Shown: piece by piece, positions 17,170-26,281 of the stretch | How positions within the stretch are numbered: the first letter of the stretch is position 1 | Layout of the letters: every line of letters starts with the position of its first letter | NCBI GenBank assembly: GCA_030427885.1 | Contig: JAUICM010000011.1 | Span: 1 to 64,000 of the forward strand | Source of the DNA: Rhodothermia bacterium | GTDB lineage: Bacteria; Bacteroidota; Rhodothermia; Balneolales; Balneolaceae | Direction of reading: 5' to 3' | Length of the DNA: 64,000 nt | Notes under the pieces: model-generated | Databases searched by the model: none | Told to the model about the DNA's origin: nothing | Seen by the model: the letters and a program-made list of their open reading frames with translations, nothing else | Made by a program: the position numbers and the translations under genes

Positions 17170-18246
17170 ATGTCACTTGATACATCAAAGATAGAAGAGC
17201 TACTTGGCGATGAAGCTTCGTATCTTTTAAATCACGAAAGTAAAACTATAAGCAAGGATAAACTTCTTCTTCCAACTGCTAATTATGTAGACGATGTTTG
17301 GTACCACTCTGACCGAAATAACAGGGTGTTGGGGAATCTGCAGTGGATGTTTGAACATGGAAGATTAGGCGGAACTGGTTTTCTATCAATCCTTCCTGTT
17401 GATCAGGGAATTGAACACTCAGCAGGTGCTTCTTTCGCTCCTAACCCGGATTATTTTGATCCTGAGAATATTGTAAAGCTGGCAATGGAAGCTGGCTGTA
17501 ATGCAGTTGCTTCTACATTCGGAGCTCTTCGTTCCGTTTCGCGCAAATATGCGCACAAGATTCCTTTCATTGTAAAGATCAACCACAATGAATTGCTTAC
17601 TTATCCAAACACATTCGATCAGATCATGTTTGGTACTATCGATCAGGCGTATGATATGGGAGCTGCAGCTGTGGGAGCTACAATCTATTTCGGTTCTGAA
17701 GAATCAGGCCGCCAGATCCAGGAAGTTGCTCAGGCTTTTGCTTATGCACATGAACTGGGTCTTGCTACTATTCTGTGGTGTTACACCCGTAACAACGCAT
17801 TCAAAGTAGATGGGGTTGATTACCATACTTCAGCTGATCTTACTGGACAGGCTAACCATATCGGTTCAACTATTGGTGCTGATATCGTTAAGCAGAAGCA
17901 GCCAACCAATAATGGTGGTTATAAAGCACTGAATACCGGTGATTCAAGCTATGGTAAACTTGATGAGCGTATCTATACTGAACTTACTACTGACCACCCA
18001 ATTGATCTGACCCGTTATCAGGTGATCAATTCATTTATGGGCCGTGCAGGGTTGATCAACTCAGGTGGAGCTTCCGGCGATAACGATTTCGCTGATGCTG
18101 TTCGCACTGCTGTTATCAATAAACGTGCCGGTGGTATGGGACTTATCAGTGGCCGTAAAGCGTTCCAACGTCCTTTAGGTGAGGGAGTTAAGCTCCTTAA
18201 CACTATTCAGGATGTATATCTGAACGACGATGTTACGGTAGCGTAA
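17170..18246 (+). CDS. fbaB: Class I fructose-bisphosphate aldolase (FbaB/DhnA type)
   Basis: Reversibly cleaves fructose 1,6-bisphosphate to dihydroxyacetone phosphate and glyceraldehyde 3-phosphate by a Schiff base, without metal. The 358-residue length and the blocks [28 protein letters not shown] and [10 protein letters not shown] match the bacterial/archaeal FbaB family (E. coli FbaB is similar in length). [16 protein letters not shown] carries the phosphate-site segment. A perfect-stem terminator follows, so the gene is probably monocistronic. Confidence 0.95.
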   Translation: MSLDTSKIEELLGDEASYLLNHESKTISKDKLLLPTANYVDDVWYHSDRNNRVLGNLQWMFEHGRLGGTGFLSILPVDQGIEHSAGASFAPNPDYFDPENIVKLAMEAGCNAVASTFGALRSVSRKYAHKIPFIVKINHNELLTYPNTFDQIMFGTIDQAYDMGAAAVGATIYFGSEESGRQIQEVAQAFAYAHELGLATILWCYTRNNAFKVDGVDYHTSADLTGQANHIGSTIGADIVKQKQPTNNGGYKALNTGDSSYGKLDERIYTELTTDHPIDLTRYQVINSFMGRAGLINSGGASGDNDFADAVRTAVINKRAGGMGLISGRKAFQRPLGEGVKLLNTIQDVYLNDDVTVA

Positions 18247-18262
18247 ATTTTATAAAATATTT

Positions 18263-18296
18263 AAAGCCTTGCAGGAAACCCTGCAAGGCTTTTTTT
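18263..18296 (+). terminator. Strong intrinsic terminator after fbaB
   Basis: AAAGCCTTGCAGG (18263-18275) and CCTGCAAGGCTTT (18280-18292) form a perfect 13-bp stem with an AAAC loop, ending in a run of seven T. It occupies what would be the first codons of the longest frame of the next gene, which rules out that upstream start. Confidence 0.95.
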
Positions 18297-18322
18297 ATAC
18301 TAGGTCAACTAACCCCAATTTG

Positions 18323-19381
18323 TTGAGTAACGACGGAAGCAATATAACACAGCCGCAAAATCTCTTTTCGAAGCGATATCTGGTACTGTCCATTTCGCTG
18401 AGCCTGGCAACAATGGCTGCGGTTATTTATTACACGTATACCCCTGGAGTACTCGATCACCTCGCTCCCAAAAGGTTACCTGGATTAGTAATAGCATTGG
18501 TGGTTTCTTTTCTCAGAGTTTGGTTTTCAGCAGCAAAGATCCGGTTTCTCTCTGGAGAAGTGATTAGTTGGGCTGGTGCATTCCGTACTATATTAGCCTG
18601 GGACTTCACTTCAGCAGTTACACCCTCAACTATAGGCGGGGCTCCTATGGCAACTTATGCTATGACCAAAGAAGGTCTGAATCTGGGTGAATCCACAGCA
18701 ATAATTTTATACAGTGTGTTACTGGATCAGATCTGGTTTGCTATAGCGATCCCTATCTTGCTGGTTTCAGGGATATTTCTGAATGTCGTTCCTGAATCAG
18801 TGGGGCTTATTGGAACGGCATCAATGGCTCTGGTATATGTGTTATTACTTAGCTATGCAGCATTGCTGGCCTATGGGGTTTTGATAAATCCTGCGGCCAT
18901 AAAAAAAGTAGTTAAGTATGTATTCAATTGGCCAATACTCAGGCGACACAAAGATAAAGTGTATGCTGAGGCAGAGAATCTCGAGAGCTATGCTCATGAG
19001 TTAAGAAAGAAACCTTCAAGTTTTTTCAGAAAGGCCTTTTTCTTTTCCACGATGTCATGGCTGGCGAGAATAGCTTTGGCACCTATAGTAGTACTCAGTT
19101 TATTACCGGCTAATGAGATTTTGCTTGTGCTTCGAAGCCTTGCGATGAACCTCGCTTTTCTGTTGGTACCAACACCGGGTGGAAGTGGTGGTGTAGAAGG
19201 TTTGTTCGTGGTATTTCAGGGATCTCTGATCACACGCGAAGCTTTTATAGGACTTGCCTTATTCCTGTGGAGGATCATCAGTTACTACATCACCATTGCA
19301 ATGGGAATGTTTGCCACCACCTGGTACATCAACAGAAAAGTGGTTGAGATCTCAAACAAAACAGAAGATGGCGAAGACTAA
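18323..19381 (+). CDS. Flippase-like / lysylphosphatidylglycerol synthase TM-region family protein
   Basis: An integral membrane protein with about eight hydrophobic helices, including SISLSLATMAAVIYYTY and VIALVVSFLRVWFSA. The conserved blocks TPSTIGGAPMATYAM and LLVPTPGGSGGVEG are signatures of the UPF0104/LPG-synthase TM (AglD-like) family. These domains are thought to move or flip lipids. No LPG synthetase catalytic domain is present, so it is not an MprF enzyme. The TTG at 18323 is chosen because the terminator stem covers earlier codons; the exact start is uncertain. The 3' end overlaps radA by 14 bp. Confidence 0.8.
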   Translation: MSNDGSNITQPQNLFSKRYLVLSISLSLATMAAVIYYTYTPGVLDHLAPKRLPGLVIALVVSFLRVWFSAAKIRFLSGEVISWAGAFRTILAWDFTSAVTPSTIGGAPMATYAMTKEGLNLGESTAIILYSVLLDQIWFAIAIPILLVSGIFLNVVPESVGLIGTASMALVYVLLLSYAALLAYGVLINPAAIKKVVKYVFNWPILRRHKDKVYAEAENLESYAHELRKKPSSFFRKAFFFSTMSWLARIALAPIVVLSLLPANEILLVLRSLAMNLAFLLVPTPGGSGGVEGLFVVFQGSLITREAFIGLALFLWRIISYYITIAMGMFATTWYINRKVVEISNKTEDGED

Positions 19382-20702
19382 AACCCAGTTTGAATGCAGA
19401 TCCTGTGGTCATATATCTCCTAAATGGTTAGGGAGTTGTCCGTCCTGTGGGGAATGGAATACTTTTGAAGAGAGAACTTCAGCAGCAAAAGAGGTAGAGC
19501 ACAAAGCCAGGGTATCAGGGCTGGAATCGAATGAGAAACCACAAAAACTTTCTGAGGTTGAGACCTCGGAGAAATCCAGATTTGAAAGTGGGATAGCAGA
19601 ATTTGACAGGGTATTGGGTGGCGGATTTTTGCCAGGTGCCTATGTATTGATCGGGGGAGAACCCGGAATCGGAAAAAGTACGCTCACGCTTCAGATCGCG
19701 AAATCAAATCCACAATTGAGTATTCTGTATTGTGCCGGAGAAGAATCTGCAGGCCAGATAAAACAACGGGCACAACGGTTGGGTGTTCAATCAGATAAGC
19801 TTTTGGTGTTCAATGAAACTCAGGTAGATAAGGTAATAGCCGAAGCACAGAAAGTGAATCCGGATCTGTTGATAGTAGATTCAATTCAGACGGTGTATAG
19901 AACAGAATTGTCAAGTATGCCCGGAAGCATTCAACAAGTGAAAGAGTGTGCGGCTTTATTTCAGCAACTGGCCAAGAAAAAGAACATCACCACGGTAGTG
20001 ATCGGTCATGTTACCAAAGAGGGAGATATTGCAGGTCCCCGTGTTTTGGAACATATGGTGGATACGGTTCTCCAGTTTGAAGGGGACAAGAACTACACCT
20101 ACCGATTATTAAGAAGTTTGAAGAACCGCTTTGGTCCTGCCCAGGAAGTTGGCGTGTTTGAGATGAAAGAGGATGGACTTACAGAAGTATCAAATCCTTC
20201 AGAACTTTTTATTTCAGATAAAACAGAGGGGGTGAGTGGTAATGCCATTGTTTGTACAATGGAAGGATCCAGACCTTTATTGATAGAAGTTCAGGCCTTA
20301 GTAACGGCGGCTTCATATGGAACGCCTCAACGGACTGCCAACGGATTTGACCGGAACAGACTGGCTTTACTGTTAGCAGTACTGGAAAAGAGGGCTGGTT
20401 TCAGTTTTGCAAATCATGATGTATATCTGAATATCGCAGGGGGGTTCAGGCTAAGCGACCCGGCAGGAGATCTGGGAGTTTGTTGTGCTTTGGTTTCTTC
20501 TCTGTTGGATAAACCCATTAATCAGCAAACTGCCTTTATCGGTGAAGTAGGGTTGGGAGGTGAATTGCGTACTGTTCCGCACATTGAACAACGTAAGAAA
20601 GAGGCTGCTAAGCTTGGATTCGGGAATGCCATTGTAGCTTCAGGAAAGGGAACGAATGGAGAGCGGTATATTCGTGATGCCATAAAAAAAGCCCTTGGCT
20701 AA
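19368..20702 (+). CDS. radA: DNA repair protein RadA
   Basis: A RecA-like ATPase with a helicase role in processing recombination intermediates. From ATG 19368 the protein is 444 residues: a zinc finger (CRSCGHISPKWLGSCPSC), Walker A GGEPGIGKST, the RadA motif KNRFG, and a C-terminal Lon-protease-like domain (AGGFRLSDPAGDLGV, FIGEVGLGGELR). The frame extends 38 codons upstream inside the flippase gene, but the zinc finger directly after the ATG marks the true start. It is translated from an overlap with the membrane gene. Confidence 0.96.
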   Translation: MAKTKTQFECRSCGHISPKWLGSCPSCGEWNTFEERTSAAKEVEHKARVSGLESNEKPQKLSEVETSEKSRFESGIAEFDRVLGGGFLPGAYVLIGGEPGIGKSTLTLQIAKSNPQLSILYCAGEESAGQIKQRAQRLGVQSDKLLVFNETQVDKVIAEAQKVNPDLLIVDSIQTVYRTELSSMPGSIQQVKECAALFQQLAKKKNITTVVIGHVTKEGDIAGPRVLEHMVDTVLQFEGDKNYTYRLLRSLKNRFGPAQEVGVFEMKEDGLTEVSNPSELFISDKTEGVSGNAIVCTMEGSRPLLIEVQALVTAASYGTPQRTANGFDRNRLALLLAVLEKRAGFSFANHDVYLNIAGGFRLSDPAGDLGVCCALVSSLLDKPINQQTAFIGEVGLGGELRTVPHIEQRKKEAAKLGFGNAIVASGKGTNGERYIRDAIKKALG

Positions 20703-20717
20703 AAAACCAAAGGCTTT
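20688..20717. terminator. Hairpin between convergent radA and rpsU
   Basis: AAAGCC-C-TTGG pairs with CCAA-A-GGCTTT with one mismatch, an A-rich loop, an A-run on the left and TTTATAAAA on the right. It can act on both strands. It overlaps the last codons of radA. Confidence 0.55.
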
Positions 20718-20749
20718 ATAAAATGTTGTGATAACAACAAGTGAACTAA

Positions 20750-20944
20750 CTAGTAGTTCTCGCGCTGACGGCGACGCTGTTCACGAACGGCTTTTTTCAT
20801 AGCCTCGCGACGTTCAAAAGAAGGTTTGGTGAACTGCTGTCTGTCCTTGTACTCATTAAGAATACGAGAACGAGTTACCATCTTCTTGAAACGATTGATC
20901 GCACGTTCAACACTTTCGTTGTCTTTAACTTCAACGCCTAGCAT
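20750..20944 (-). CDS. rpsU: 30S ribosomal protein S21
   Basis: A 64-residue, very basic protein: MLGVEVKDNESVERAINRFK at the start, the KMVTRSRIL helix, and an Arg-rich tail (REQRRRQRENY). bS21 sits near the anti-Shine-Dalgarno on the small subunit. The leader carries AAAGGAAGTGAGG just before the ATG, a stronger SD region than most genes here. In Flavobacterium, bS21 is known to influence SD-dependent translation and its own synthesis; autoregulation here is inference. Convergent with radA. Confidence 0.95.
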   Translation of the reverse strand: MLGVEVKDNESVERAINRFKKMVTRSRILNEYKDRQQFTKPSFERREAMKKAVREQRRRQRENY

Positions 20945-20990
20945 TGAGCCTCACTTCCTTTCATTTAGATTAATCCCATAATTGGGCTTG

Positions 20991-20998
20991 CAAATATA
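20991..20998 (-). promoter_or_regulatory. Putative -7 box of rpsU
   Basis: On the minus strand TATATTTG matches TAnnTTTG, 46 bp before the rpsU ATG. The leader between contains a short CCCAATTATGGG hairpin. No well-spaced TTG is seen. Confidence 0.45.
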
Positions 20999-21048
20999 CA
21001 AAAAATGTGGGTTAATAGAAGGGTTTCAAAACACCTTAAAAACGGGCT

Positions 21049-21813
21049 ATGTCATCAGAAAAAGAATCATTTGAGAATAAAGAAGAAGAAAAGGGATTGG
21101 TCGAAGACCTGCTCGGAGATCTTTTAAATCTGGACCGGGGACTTCCAGCTACGATATTTCTCATGTTCAAAAGCCCGGGCGTAGTTATTGATAGCTATTT
21201 CACTGATCGTAAAAGATTCGTAAACCCGATTCGGTTTACCATTTTCATACTTGCAGTGGTTACAACCATATCAACTTTTTTTGTGGATTATGAACAGTTG
21301 TTTAAACAAGCGATGGAAAGTGGTTCTCAGGGAAATATGGATAAGGCGATCGAGCAACTTGAAGGTATCAGTGATTTTAACTGGCGGGGATATTTTGATA
21401 AAGTTCAGGAGATCTCAGTTCTAATCACCACAAAGCTGAATCAGGTATTGTACATACTTATACTGGCGCCACTAATGGCCTTTTTCAGTCGCCTGATATT
21501 CAGGTCTAAAGAATCTGAGTTCAGAAAGCATTTCGTGATGTTTCTATATCTGCTCGCTACTTTTTCTCTCTTCAGTATTCTGTTGATACCACTAATGGTG
21601 GCATTTGGTATGAGTTCGGCTTATGTCTCTATTGCAATTTTTACTCAACTCGTATTCACCATCTTTGTGCAGGTGAACTACCTGAAACTTTCGGGATTTA
21701 AAGGATATTTCCTGGCACTAGTAAATTTTATTCTTGGGTATGTGGCATATACATTAGCAACCCTGATCATTGTTTATGTAGGTGCGTTTATCTGGGTGCT
21801 GGTGAGCGGTTAG
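21049..21813 (+). CDS. DUF3667-like membrane protein
   Basis: A 254-residue protein with a charged N-terminus, then LLNLDRGLPATIFLMFKSPG with SYFTDRKRFVNPIRF. This motif pattern belongs to DUF3667, a Bacteroidota membrane family without known function. Four to five hydrophobic helices follow (for example FTIFILAVVTTIST and YILILAPLMAFFS). The stop overlaps the stop of the convergent propeller gene (TTAG, 4 bp). The family assignment rests on the motif seen by eye. Confidence 0.7.
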   Translation: MSSEKESFENKEEEKGLVEDLLGDLLNLDRGLPATIFLMFKSPGVVIDSYFTDRKRFVNPIRFTIFILAVVTTISTFFVDYEQLFKQAMESGSQGNMDKAIEQLEGISDFNWRGYFDKVQEISVLITTKLNQVLYILILAPLMAFFSRLIFRSKESEFRKHFVMFLYLLATFSLFSILLIPLMVAFGMSSAYVSIAIFTQLVFTIFVQVNYLKLSGFKGYFLALVNFILGYVAYTLATLIIVYVGAFIWVLVSG

Positions 21814-22952
21814 ATCTTAATAGTGTATTTTCGAATTGAATCACCAGTTTCCGGGCTGTTATGTACTGTATAGATTGTATTGTCGGTAAAGTATTTCACT
21901 TCGTCCAACTCTGACAGTGTGATTTTGCCCAAAGTATTTCCATCGTAATCTACGACAGCAAAATCTTTCCCTTCTGCAGATTCATTGGTAAGAAAAAGTA
22001 TATGCTGTTTTGTAGCCCACATTGATAAATAAGGAGGCTTGAATTCTGTAACTCTGTTTTCAATTTCTGAACGAATAGGTTGATCAGTATCTCCTAGTTC
22101 ATACTCAAGATCAGAAGGAGTTACGGCTCTTGGAGTTACCTTAAACTCGATGATTTTGGAAATAGAATGGTCTCTATCATAAAGTGTTATAGTACTACTG
22201 TCAGGGCGTGCTATCAGATAGGTACCATCTCCAAAGGAATGGAATTTATCGGTCCACTGAAAAGGGATATCGTCAAAACGAAAACCTCTTTCAATGAGGG
22301 TCATGTGACTGACCGGGTTCTTCAGTGAAAGAACAGAATCTTTCACAACGTTACTTTCTTTGTCAATTATTGAAAGGTACGCTGTCCTGAAATTGTCTTT
22401 ATTGTATTCATTTGCATCGGGACGGCCATCCATAACCATTATATTATTGGCAAAATACTCACCATCCTGAAATTTTGAAGAAATCGAAAGTCTTCTTTTC
22501 GGTGGAATCTCGGGCATAAAAGATTCTTTAAATGAATACAATCCATTTTCATTTTTTGAATAGAAAAGCATTGAATTAGGGAACATAAAAACCATAAATG
22601 AACCATCTCCGAGATTCGCAAACTGATAGAAACGTTGCAGCTCTCCCGGGCCACGTCCTTCCTTAGCAATGCGACCTTCATAATTACCTTCTTTATCAAA
22701 CTGATCGATTGCAATGCTTGACTGTCGGTCTGTAACAATAATATCTCCGTCCGAATCAGCAAAAACTTGATCAATTTCACCGGGAATGAATTCTTCAGTT
22801 TCGCCGATTTCCAATTCCAGAGTTATGGGAATATCTGCTAAGGTACTATAGTCAATTCCTGTACCGACAGTAGAGGAATTGTTATCACGACAAGAGATTG
22901 ATAGGGACAGCAAAGCCATAAGAATAATGGCTGCTCTTGATGAATGAATCAA
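21810..22952 (-). CDS. 6-bladed beta-propeller lipoprotein
   Basis: A 380-residue lipoprotein: the signal ends in LSLSISC (Cys21). The body has the NHL/6-bladed propeller pattern found in many Bacteroidota proteins, with the key segment EGRGPGELQRF after IDQFDKEGNY and repeated blade ends such as YDRDHSIS and VVDYDGNTLGKI. The start is TTG (22950-22952); the next ATG would remove half of the signal peptide. Surface or periplasmic location is expected. The ligand is unknown. Confidence 0.75.
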   Translation of the reverse strand: MIHSSRAAIILMALLSLSISCRDNNSSTVGTGIDYSTLADIPITLELEIGETEEFIPGEIDQVFADSDGDIIVTDRQSSIAIDQFDKEGNYEGRIAKEGRGPGELQRFYQFANLGDGSFMVFMFPNSMLFYSKNENGLYSFKESFMPEIPPKRRLSISSKFQDGEYFANNIMVMDGRPDANEYNKDNFRTAYLSIIDKESNVVKDSVLSLKNPVSHMTLIERGFRFDDIPFQWTDKFHSFGDGTYLIARPDSSTITLYDRDHSISKIIEFKVTPRAVTPSDLEYELGDTDQPIRSEIENRVTEFKPPYLSMWATKQHILFLTNESAEGKDFAVVDYDGNTLGKITLSELDEVKYFTDNTIYTVHNSPETGDSIRKYTIKI

Positions 22953-22965
22953 AATATAAAACTAT

Positions 22966-23778
22966 TTAATTAGTATTAATGAGTTCGTAATTATACGCGC
23001 CCAATCCAAATAAAGCAAAATCATATTTAGCTGGATCTTTGGGGTCCAGGGTCTGAAGTTTCTCATTGAGTTCGAGTACCGCCTTCCAGTCGTTTTGTTT
23101 ACGGGAAAGCAGCCCAAGATTACGAGCCTGATTCCCAACATGAACATCCAGTGGAATCTTTAATTCAGCAGGGCTGATGAAGTTCATCGTTCCGGAATCC
23201 ACCTCACTTTTGCGAATGCACCAACGCAGATACATATACAGTCTCTTGCAGGAGCTGTTTTTTTCCGGATTTGAGATATGTTTGCGGGTTCGTTGGGGTG
23301 TTTCCGGCTGCATTGCAAAGAATTCTTCATGAAAGACTGCGATGAGTTCACGGTTCTGATTTTTTGATCTTAGATAACAAAACTCCCAAAATGCTTCAAA
23401 AGTTTTGAACTCTTTAATAATACTTTGCAGAATCTTTACCAGCCAGTAAATATCAATGGGTTTGAATGTTCGGTGCTTGAATCCATCAAATACTGAGGCA
23501 TTCGATTCCGAAAAATTATAGATGAAATCAGCAGGTCTGTAATCCATTCGTCTGAGCAGGTCATCCACTTTATTGATCACGATATCCCGGCGCCCCCAGG
23601 CCATGATCGCTGCAAAGAATCCCGCCAGCTCCATATCGTTCTTCTCCTGAAAGGCATGCATGAACTGAACCGGGTCGTTGTCGATGAAGCCCGGAGTCTC
23701 GATTTCTTCAACAAGCCGATCGAGCTGGGGTTTGAGTTGCAGGAGTTTTTTCTTAGAAAGTAGTCTGTTTTTTGGCAT
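22966..23778 (-). CDS. TIGR02757 (DUF2400) family protein
   Basis: A 270-residue cytoplasmic protein with ETPGFIDNDPVQFMHAF, IMAWGRRDIVINK, a Cys/Trp-rich MYLRWCIRK block and PLDVHVGNQARNLGLL near the C-terminus. These are conserved segments of TIGR02757. The family has a helix-hairpin-helix-like fold reminiscent of DNA glycosylases, but its function is not established. The frame opens 2 codons earlier with TTG; ATG 23776-23778 is chosen. It lies downstream of the CPBP gene's divergent start and upstream of the propeller gene on the same strand. Confidence 0.8.
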   Translation of the reverse strand: MPKNRLLSKKKLLQLKPQLDRLVEEIETPGFIDNDPVQFMHAFQEKNDMELAGFFAAIMAWGRRDIVINKVDDLLRRMDYRPADFIYNFSESNASVFDGFKHRTFKPIDIYWLVKILQSIIKEFKTFEAFWEFCYLRSKNQNRELIAVFHEEFFAMQPETPQRTRKHISNPEKNSSCKRLYMYLRWCIRKSEVDSGTMNFISPAELKIPLDVHVGNQARNLGLLSRKQNDWKAVLELNEKLQTLDPKDPAKYDFALFGLGAYNYELINTN

Positions 23779-23925
23779 GTCCAAAGATAGGGTTCACAGA
23801 TGAATAAGTCCCTTTTGAAGGGGAGATATCTGTATGGTGCGGATACACCAAAATCAAAACCGAATTTAAGTAACTTCAATAAGACAACTTCGTAGTTGGG
23901 TTTCAATATCAACTAATACCATCCA

Positions 23926-24654
23926 ATGGCGATTGAAAATATTTCTTCAATTCACAAAACTGCACTACCAAAATGGAAATGGGTTGCAGCACTGTTAACC
24001 GGGTTTTCTCTGGGATTGATCGCCGATTTTTCGTCCCAAGTAATTCCTCAAGTCATTCTGGATATGCCTTTGGAAGGAATCACATTTGCGTTAGTTGGAG
24101 TTCTAAAAATGATATTGGGTTTAGTTGCGGTGTGGGCAGGGCTCCGTGTTGCAGGGCTTCGTTTCAGGGACGTTGGTTTAGTAACAGATCATCTGTCAAA
24201 GGATGTCAGTATTGGTATCGTATTAGCAATCATTTATGCTGCAATTCAATTCTTGATCATAATACCATTGACAGGGGGAGCCGGACGCGAAGATATCATT
24301 GTCGAAAGTACAAGAATAGGGAAATCTGTTTTAGGACTATCTGGTTTTGTTATTCTTGCCTGGACCGGTGTTTTTTATGAGGAACTTCTGTTTCGTGGAC
24401 TTATTTTCAGAACGATTAGTGAAATCCTGGGCAGTTCCCGAATGGCTCTGGTAATAACAGTTCTATTTACAGCAATGACCTTCTCTTTGCTACATGGCTA
24501 TCAAGGGATAGCAGGAATGATAGACACTGGTCTTTTTGGCGGTTTAGGACTTACTCTGGTTTATTTGTGGCGGGGAAGGAGGTTAGCCGCACCGATTGTT
24601 CTCCATGCTCTGTGGAATAGTATTGCTCCTGTTGGGATCTATCTTTGGTACTAG
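23926..24654 (+). CDS. CPBP family intramembrane metalloprotease
   Basis: A 242-residue polytopic membrane protein with the CPBP (Abi/CAAX protease-like) motifs: EELLFRG (EExxxR), FSLLHGYQG, and LHALWNS near the C-terminus. These Glu and His residues form the active site in the family. Members process prenylated or other membrane peptides, or act in self-immunity to bacteriocins; the substrate here is not known. It is divergent from the TIGR02757 gene. Confidence 0.88.
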   Translation: MAIENISSIHKTALPKWKWVAALLTGFSLGLIADFSSQVIPQVILDMPLEGITFALVGVLKMILGLVAVWAGLRVAGLRFRDVGLVTDHLSKDVSIGIVLAIIYAAIQFLIIIPLTGGAGREDIIVESTRIGKSVLGLSGFVILAWTGVFYEELLFRGLIFRTISEILGSSRMALVITVLFTAMTFSLLHGYQGIAGMIDTGLFGGLGLTLVYLWRGRRLAAPIVLHALWNSIAPVGIYLWY

Positions 24655-24717
24655 TTGCTGAAAGATAGACCGGCTGTATTTAACATAGGAGAATTCAGAT
24701 GCTTAAATAAAAGACGA

Positions 24718-26199
24718 CTATTTAATCAAAAGTAGTTTTTCAGATGCAGTGAAGGATTCAGTTTTCAGTCGGTATATATAGAATCCTGAGGCGAATCCAG
24801 ACGCATCCCACTCAATTTCATGGTTGCCCATAGTCATATTTTTATCTATCAAAGTCTCTATAAGCTGCCCTGTGGAGGAATAGATACTAAGCTTAACCAT
24901 CCCTGATTTACCCAACTGAAAAGGGATAACAGTAGACGGATTGAACGGGTTTGGATAATTCTGACCAAGGCTGAATGAATTAAGGCCATCATTAAGTTCT
25001 TCAACAGAAGTACCTACAAAGGAAGTTTCATTTGAAAAATCAGATTGAAACCCCATTACATCTGTCATAGTAACTTTATAAGAATATGATCTATCGGGAT
25101 CGATAGTTGTATCAGTGAAAGCCTGAGTAAATGCAGATGCGTGGATCTTTTCGAATTCTCCATTGTCCTCACTTCTGTAAACAGTGATATTTTTTATGGC
25201 CTCTGATGATCCTTCCCACGTTAGGCTGATGCTATTGTCACCTTTCGAATGCTGAAGGTTTGAAGGAGGTTCGGGGCGGTCTAATGGGCCAAGATCTATT
25301 TTATAAAGGCCCGAAAAATTAGTGATGAACAGGGTAAGTCGCTCATTTCCACCCCAACCAAGATTAGTTGTTGATCCGGGTACGTTGATAATATCCAATA
25401 CATCTCCATCCGGAGAAAAAATAATCACACCTTCTGAACCTGTAGCCCATACATTTCCGGCTTTGTCCACTTTCATTCCATCAGCACTTGTTTGGTCAGG
25501 ATTGCCATGCTCATTTGCAACACCAAAGACTTTGCCATTGGCAAGTGTCGAATCATCAATAACATCGAAAACATGGATCTTACTATTATTTGTTTCGGCA
25601 ACGTACAATTTTGATTCATCGGGTGAGAAAGCAATTCCGTTTGGATAGGAAAGAGAATCCACTAATAATTGAGCTTCACCTCCATCTGGTGGAATTCTGA
25701 ATACTCCGTGGAAATCGAGTTCAGCGGGGTTTCCTCCCCATGGCGGATCGGTAAAGAAAACTGCTCCATCAGATTTGACAACCAGATCATTCGGACTATG
25801 GAATTTAGAACCATCATAGGTAGTTGCCAAAGGTGTAGTGTTAGTGAAGTCTGAAGAAAGTCGACTAATACGACGTGCACTGTGCTGAGCTATAATTACA
25901 TTTCCATACAAATCTCCGGTAATCCCGTTCGTTTGGCCTGAAAATAATTTTACGAGCTGCACTCCTTCATCTTCTGTCCATTTGTAAATCCTGCTCTCAG
26001 ATACATCACTAAATAGAAGGTAGCCATCAAGATGCCAGTATGGGCCTTCACTGAGGCTGAATCCATTGGCAATTAATTCGACACTAGCCGTATCAGGAAC
26101 AGGTGATTGGGCGTGTATTTTGAAGTTACTGCTCATCATAATCAGAGCAAAAGTGAACAGTAAACGGTTAAAACTAAAACCGTGTGGTCGATGAAACAT
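24718..26199 (-). CDS. SMP-30/gluconolactonase-like protein with T9SS sorting domain
   Basis: A 493-residue exported protein. After a signal peptide ending in KIHAQ come SMP-30/LRE-type beta-propeller motifs (GPYWHLDGYLLFSDV, FHSPNDLVVKSDGAVFFTDPPWGG, YPNGIAFSPDESKLYVAET), which bind a divalent metal in lactonases. A fibronectin type III-like domain (about 315-395) follows. The C-terminal 85 residues are a type IX sorting domain (NYPNPFNPSTV ... SGFYIYRL ... KLLLIK). It should be exported by T9SS and kept on the surface or released. Sugar lactonase activity is plausible but inferred. Confidence 0.85.
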   Translation of the reverse strand: MFHRPHGFSFNRLLFTFALIMMSSNFKIHAQSPVPDTASVELIANGFSLSEGPYWHLDGYLLFSDVSESRIYKWTEDEGVQLVKLFSGQTNGITGDLYGNVIIAQHSARRISRLSSDFTNTTPLATTYDGSKFHSPNDLVVKSDGAVFFTDPPWGGNPAELDFHGVFRIPPDGGEAQLLVDSLSYPNGIAFSPDESKLYVAETNNSKIHVFDVIDDSTLANGKVFGVANEHGNPDQTSADGMKVDKAGNVWATGSEGVIIFSPDGDVLDIINVPGSTTNLGWGGNERLTLFITNFSGLYKIDLGPLDRPEPPSNLQHSKGDNSISLTWEGSSEAIKNITVYRSEDNGEFEKIHASAFTQAFTDTTIDPDRSYSYKVTMTDVMGFQSDFSNETSFVGTSVEELNDGLNSFSLGQNYPNPFNPSTVIPFQLGKSGMVKLSIYSSTGQLIETLIDKNMTMGNHEIEWDASGFASGFYIYRLKTESFTASEKLLLIK

Positions 26200-26281
26200 T
26201 CGATAAATAATTGAGTGAAGGTGATTAATGGGCTGAAAGTATAACCAATCTAAGTTGAAATAAATATTCAGAATAACGAAC

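Noticed and set aside
18269-18322. Longer N-terminus of the flippase gene from a TTG at 18269
   Set aside because: It would be encoded inside the 13-bp terminator stem and T-run, and adds a sequence unlike the family.
19254-19367. 38-codon upstream extension of radA
   Set aside because: Lies inside the flippase gene in another frame; the zinc finger follows ATG 19368.
23810-23822. CCCTT-TTG-AAGGG hairpin upstream of the TIGR02757 start
   Set aside because: Very short, single copy and with no T run or gene end nearby; not called as a terminator or operator.
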